Source: an uncultured Flavobacteriales bacterium | GTDB taxonomy: Bacteria > Bacteroidota > Bacteroidia > Flavobacteriales_D > Parvicellaceae | DNA length: 64,000 nucleotides | Assembly: GCA_943788755.1 (NCBI GenBank) | Contig: CALSRM010000003.1 | Span: forward strand, 806,001-870,000 | Reading direction: 5' to 3' | In this document: piece by piece, positions 60,429 through 64,000 of the stretch | How positions within the stretch are numbered: the first letter of the stretch is position 1 | How the letters are laid out: each line of letters starts with the position of its first letter | Notes under the pieces: generated by a model | Database searches by the model: none | Told to the model about the DNA's origin: nothing | The model's input: only the letters and a program-made list of their open reading frames with translations | Position numbers and translations under genes: made by a program

Positions 60429-60755
60429 ATGAAAATTATTATTTCTTTAATGATGCTAATTCCGTCCACATTCTCTTTTGCTCAGAGCTGGACTCCTCAG
60501 CAAATGAAAATTTTGAACAAATTTAATCTCTCAGAAGACGATCATCGCGGTGTGGTCTTTACGGAAGGAAACGATTGTGATAAACATTTTGAAAATACTG
60601 TTTCTGCGTTACTTGATTATTTTCAACCAAAAATAAGACAAGATCTTATTTATTTTTGTGTTCAAGGAGAGATTAAAAAAGAATATTTAGGCAAGCGTAT
60701 GGGATTAAGGGAGTTAGTAAGTATTTATATCGAAGAAAAGGAGAATAAGCATTAA
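60429..60755 (+). CDS. Small exported protein, unknown function
   Basis: 108 residues from the ATG at 60429, which starts the signal peptide (MKIIISLMMLIPSTFSFAQ); the earlier in-frame ATG at 60360 would mask it. The mature part is about 89 residues, helical and charged: SWTPQQMKILNKFNLSEDD, FTEGNDCDKHFENTVSALLDYF, two Cys. No family recognised. It lies between two giant T9SS cargo genes, all on the plus strand, and 11 bp before the next. Could be a periplasmic helper of these surface proteins. Confidence 0.6.
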   Translation: MKIIISLMMLIPSTFSFAQSWTPQQMKILNKFNLSEDDHRGVVFTEGNDCDKHFENTVSALLDYFQPKIRQDLIYFCVQGEIKKEYLGKRMGLRELVSIYIEEKENKH

Positions 60756-60766
60756 TTTTTAAAACC

Positions 60767-63700
60767 ATGATAAAGACTACGTATTGTTTCATTCTATTTT
60801 TATTTCTTTTATTTGGTTTAAATCCAACATATTTGTGGGCTCAGCCACCTGGAGGGACTCCAAACGCAACTAGTTTAGATTGCGGCGTGACAGACGAATT
60901 TTCATTAGGCGCAAATGGCTTTTCGGGTGATAACCCTACTACCTCTGCGGGGTCTTGTGGCCAATGTTGCTATCAGGGATCAGATCTTGATGGTGATGGT
61001 GACCAAGACGTTACATTTTCTGTTGAGAATACGGTCTGGTATGAGTATTGTAACACTTCGGGAACTGCTGTAACTATCGATATTATCGTTCTAGAGGTAG
61101 ATGGGGGAGGGTCTTGCAATGTTCAAGGTGCGGTATTTGTTGGGCCATCTGGAGATGCTGGCGTAATTGATTGTGGTAATTCTGAGTTTGATGAATATGG
61201 AAGTAGTCCAGGAGGAAATGCAAATGGATTTAGTTTTACTGTTGATGTTCCGGACGGAGAGTGTGCATTTATGATGATTGATGGTTATGGGGGAGCAACA
61301 TGTGGTGCACTTACTATTGAGATTCCTTGTCCAATTAACTGCACCCCTCCTACTGTTATGACAGCTGCGGCTCCTGCAATATGTGAAGGGGAGTCGTCTG
61401 CAATAAATGCTACAGTTTCTGGAGGTATTGTTTTTGGAAGCACCACGTATTCATGGTCTCCAACAACAGCCTTAAGTTGTGCAGATTGTGAAGACCCAAC
61501 AGCATCACCAGCATCAACGACAACATATACACTTACAGCTTGTAATGATGGGATAGGAAATTCTTGTTGCGCTACAGTTGATGTACTTGTAGATGTAACA
61601 CCACTTTTTGTACCTGATGCAGGGGCAGACATTACTGCATGCCAAGGGAGTTCTATAACAATTGGAGGAAACCCAACTGGACCTTCTGGGTCGACGTATT
61701 CATGGGCTGAAACAGGTAGTAATAATGGAATGGCAATTTCTGGATCATCCACGGTGGCCAATCCAACAGTAGATATAGATGCCGGAGCGAGCGGAAGTGG
61801 AACTTATACTGTTACCGTAACAAATGGAGCCTGTATATTTACGGATGAAGTTATTATAACCGTAGGTGTCTTATCTGTAGACGCGGGTGCAGATGTTTTC
61901 TTATGTGAAGGAACAACGGGATCAATTGGTGGTGCACCAACCGCTCCAGCTGGAGCAACATATTCATGGTCAGAAACAGTAGCGAATGGAGATATAGCAA
62001 TTTCAGGACCTTCGAATGTAGCAAACCCAACGGTTGATGCGAGTTTAGGAGGATCAGGATCCGCAACATATGAGGTAACGGCTACATTAAGTGGTTGTGT
62101 TAATACCGACATTGTCGTAGTAACAATTGACCAACTTCCAACGACACCTACTGCGGTTGCGAGTCCGGCAAGCATTTGCCCAGGTATTAGCTCTACCTTA
62201 ACTGCTTCTGGTGGAGATGGTTCAGGAACTTACACATGGTTAGATGGACCTGGAGGGGCAAGTATAGGAACAACAGATGCTTTGGTAGTTTCGCCATCAG
62301 TCACTACAACATATTATCTAACTTCTACAGATGCAGTAACGGGCTGCGTGAGTCTTGAAGGGTCTGTTACGGTTACCGTTACGCCTGCACCAGTTGCTGA
62401 TGCGGGAAGTGACATTACTATATGTGAGGGTGATTTTTCATTGACAGGATCTATATTAAATACCGGTGCTTGTGGCACTCAAGTTTGGAATATTATATCA
62501 GGAACAGGGACTTTTTCTGATGCTACAGGTTTAAACCCAACATTTACACCGACTGCAGGGCCAGGAACGTATGAATTCGAATTAGTTCCATGTGATCCCC
62601 CAGGGGGATGTACATCCGTGAATGACAATGTAATAGTAACTATTTCGCCAGCTCCAACAGTAGTTGCAACTACACAGTCAACAGAGCTGTGTTTAGGGTT
62701 GTTAACAAACTTAGATGCAGCAGTATCCGGGGGTACACCAACACCGCCTACTATTATAACGGAGTCTTTTACCTCTGGATTAGTGGAGCAAGCAATTCCA
62801 AATAATGATTGTGTCACAGGTTCAACTATAGGTATTCCTGTTTCTGGTGTAGGTGATCCATTGGTAGGAGCCACAACAGTAACAATTTGCGTTGATGTTG
62901 ATTTAAATAAGGTTCAAGACATTTCGATTGTGGTTTGTGCACCAGGAGGTTCCCCTTGTGTTACCCTAGTGCCGGACGCTGGACTGCCAAATGGGAATAA
63001 CTTCATTTCGACTTGTTTTAGTTTTGATGGGGCAAACATGACAACTGGAAATGCACCGTATACAGGTACGTGGATTCCAGTAGCTCCTGCAACCATGGCT
63101 GACCTGGACGGTGCTCAAACCAATGGAACTTGGACAATGACAGTATTTGATTGTGCGGGTGGAGGCTCTGGTGAGTTTGACTCATGGGATATTACCTTTG
63201 ACACTCCAGTTGCTGTGGATGCTTATACTTACAGTTGGAGTCCAGATACGCAACTTGACGATGGAACGATTCAAGCACCTACCTTTTTATCTTCTGGTTT
63301 AACAGCACCTTCTACTGAATGTCTAGCCGTAACTGTAACAGATGATATAGGATGTACTGCTACTGATCAAGTTTGTATTGATATTATCGACGTTCCTGCA
63401 CCATTTGTTCTTACCAATGATCAAGTTTGCGCAGACCCATTTACCTTCTCTGGTCCGGCACTTGGATTGGGCGAAACTGGATTATGGTCAGTTGTTAGTG
63501 GAACAGGAACTTTTGTTGATGATGCTGATCCAGTAACAGACGTTTCTGGTTTAACTCTTGGCGATAATATATTTGAATGGGCAATAACAAATTCTTGTGG
63601 TTCGACATCAAGTCAAATTACGGTTACATTATTGGCACCTCCAACTACGCCTGTTGTTACCAACAATGGGCCAATCTGTTCAGCGGAAGACGCTATATTT

Positions 63701-64000
63701 ACAATTACCGGTGATAATGGCGATGACGTGACGTATAACCTTGGAGTTGGCAGTGTCACTGTTACTTTAACAGGGGGTAATGCTACTGTTACGGTTTCAG
63801 GAGCGACATTGGATCAAACATTAACTTTAGAATCGGTAGATGACGGGAATTGTACAGCACCGCTTACCGAATCTGTAACGATCACAGTGACAGCATTGCC
63901 TGCCGATCCAATTATTTCAACGGGCGCAGCAACGTGTACTGCTGACGGTACAGCGACGATTGATAACTACGATGGTACATTCACCTACGTCTTCACTCCA
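60767..64000 (+). CDS. Giant surface protein with Ig/PKD-like repeats and a P-domain, runs off the window
   Basis: Open from the ATG at 60767 through the last base of the window (1078 codons, no stop). Signal peptide (ends TYLWAQ). The first module, rich in Cys, has SCGQCCYQGSDLDGDGDQDVTF and is like the opening of SprB-like proteins. Then come several repeats of the type 'ICEG......TYSW.........NPTVDA......TYTVT...GC', and a proprotein-convertase P-domain-like block at about codons 665-815 (VCVDVDLNKVQDISIVVCAPGG; NGTWTMTVFDCAGGGSGEFDSWDITF). More Ig-like repeats follow. The end, presumably with a T9SS domain, lies outside. Confidence 0.85.
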   Translation, partial: MIKTTYCFILFLFLLFGLNPTYLWAQPPGGTPNATSLDCGVTDEFSLGANGFSGDNPTTSAGSCGQCCYQGSDLDGDGDQDVTFSVENTVWYEYCNTSGTAVTIDIIVLEVDGGGSCNVQGAVFVGPSGDAGVIDCGNSEFDEYGSSPGGNANGFSFTVDVPDGECAFMMIDGYGGATCGALTIEIPCPINCTPPTVMTAAAPAICEGESSAINATVSGGIVFGSTTYSWSPTTALSCADCEDPTASPASTTTYTLTACNDGIGNSCCATVDVLVDVTPLFVPDAGADITACQGSSITIGGNPTGPSGSTYSWAETGSNNGMAISGSSTVANPTVDIDAGASGSGTYTVTVTNGACIFTDEVIITVGVLSVDAGADVFLCEGTTGSIGGAPTAPAGATYSWSETVANGDIAISGPSNVANPTVDASLGGSGSATYEVTATLSGCVNTDIVVVTIDQLPTTPTAVASPASICPGISSTLTASGGDGSGTYTWLDGPGGASIGTTDALVVSPSVTTTYYLTSTDAVTGCVSLEGSVTVTVTPAPVADAGSDITICEGDFSLTGSILNTGACGTQVWNIISGTGTFSDATGLNPTFTPTAGPGTYEFELVPCDPPGGCTSVNDNVIVTISPAPTVVATTQSTELCLGLLTNLDAAVSGGTPTPPTIITESFTSGLVEQAIPNNDCVTGSTIGIPVSGVGDPLVGATTVTICVDVDLNKVQDISIVVCAPGGSPCVTLVPDAGLPNGNNFISTCFSFDGANMTTGNAPYTGTWIPVAPATMADLDGAQTNGTWTMTVFDCAGGGSGEFDSWDITFDTPVAVDAYTYSWSPDTQLDDGTIQAPTFLSSGLTAPSTECLAVTVTDDIGCTATDQVCIDIIDVPAPFVLTNDQVCADPFTFSGPALGLGETGLWSVVSGTGTFVDDADPVTDVSGLTLGDNIFEWAITNSCGSTSSQITVTLLAPPTTPVVTNNGPICSAEDAIFTITGDNGDDVTYNLGVGSVTVTLTGGNATVTVSGATLDQTLTLESVDDGNCTAPLTESVTITVTALPADPIISTGAATCTADGTATIDNYDGTFTYVFTP

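Noticed and set aside
61285-62874. Several minus-strand ORFs in the last 3 kb
   Set aside because: They lie wholly within the open plus-strand giant gene and have the low-complexity composition of antisense frames.

Overview
The window reads as a chromosomal segment of a Bacteroidota bacterium, most likely a marine or freshwater member of the Flavobacteriales. The signs are many secreted proteins with type IX secretion (T9SS) C-terminal sorting domains, SusC/FecA-type TonB receptors with carboxypeptidase-regulatory-like domains, FecI/FecR pairs, a low GC content, promoters of the Bacteroidota form (TTG or TTTG, then TAnnTTTG), and a purD gene next to small membrane proteins of DUF6341/DUF6427 type. 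No assignment below order is safe from the sequence alone.

Layout. 0-8 kb: a decayed T9SS remnant, a lipoprotein and outer-membrane barrel pair, an acyltransferase, a Calx-beta surface protein and an O-antigen-ligase/TPR membrane protein. 8.4-17.8 kb: a very large secreted subtilisin, a small lipoprotein, and a FecI-FecR-TonB-receptor operon. 17.8-18.4 kb: gene debris. 18.4-26.2 kb: a tightly coupled nine-gene operon that looks like a small biosynthetic cluster (N-acetyltransferase-like, asparagine-synthetase-like, M20-like, two SAM methyltransferases including one of the CobM/CbiF type, propeller-like protein, NodB deacetylase, LOG-like protein, glycosyltransferase-like). It is flanked by two long imperfect hairpin repeats.

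26.2-36.2 kb is the most striking part. A truncated reverse transcriptase is followed by five one- or two-gene modules, all on the minus strand, separated by imperfect palindromes and ending at a frameshifted tyrosine recombinase. The 7-10 nt at the start of each module are the reverse complement of the 7-10 nt that open the palindrome at its own end. That is the signature of integron gene cassettes and attC sites. The recombinase, however, appears to lack the extra patch of classical IntI and points in the same direction as the cassettes. I regard this as an integron-like cassette system and the best candidate for something undescribed.

36.3-49.2 kb is mostly core genome (DinB-like, purD, DUF6341/DUF6427-like, purQ, a TonB receptor, an SPFH protein, a polysaccharide deacetylase, DUF2723). 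49.4-64 kb holds T9SS cargo, an ECF sigma factor with an anti-sigma/barrel protein, a tRNA-Gln, and a second copy of the 'small sorting-domain protein plus C-type-lectin-like protein' pair. The lectin-like protein at 54331-55797 ends in a GC-rich, NNC-codon-rich stretch with the look of a variable region of a diversity-generating retroelement (DGR). The reverse transcriptase remnant at 26.3-26.9 kb has the DGR-type IGNLTSQ motif, but no template repeat is visible in the window. The window ends inside another giant surface protein.

At least six otherwise good genes are split by single-base shifts, often in short homopolymers. Assembly indel errors are a real possibility, and the affected entries say so.
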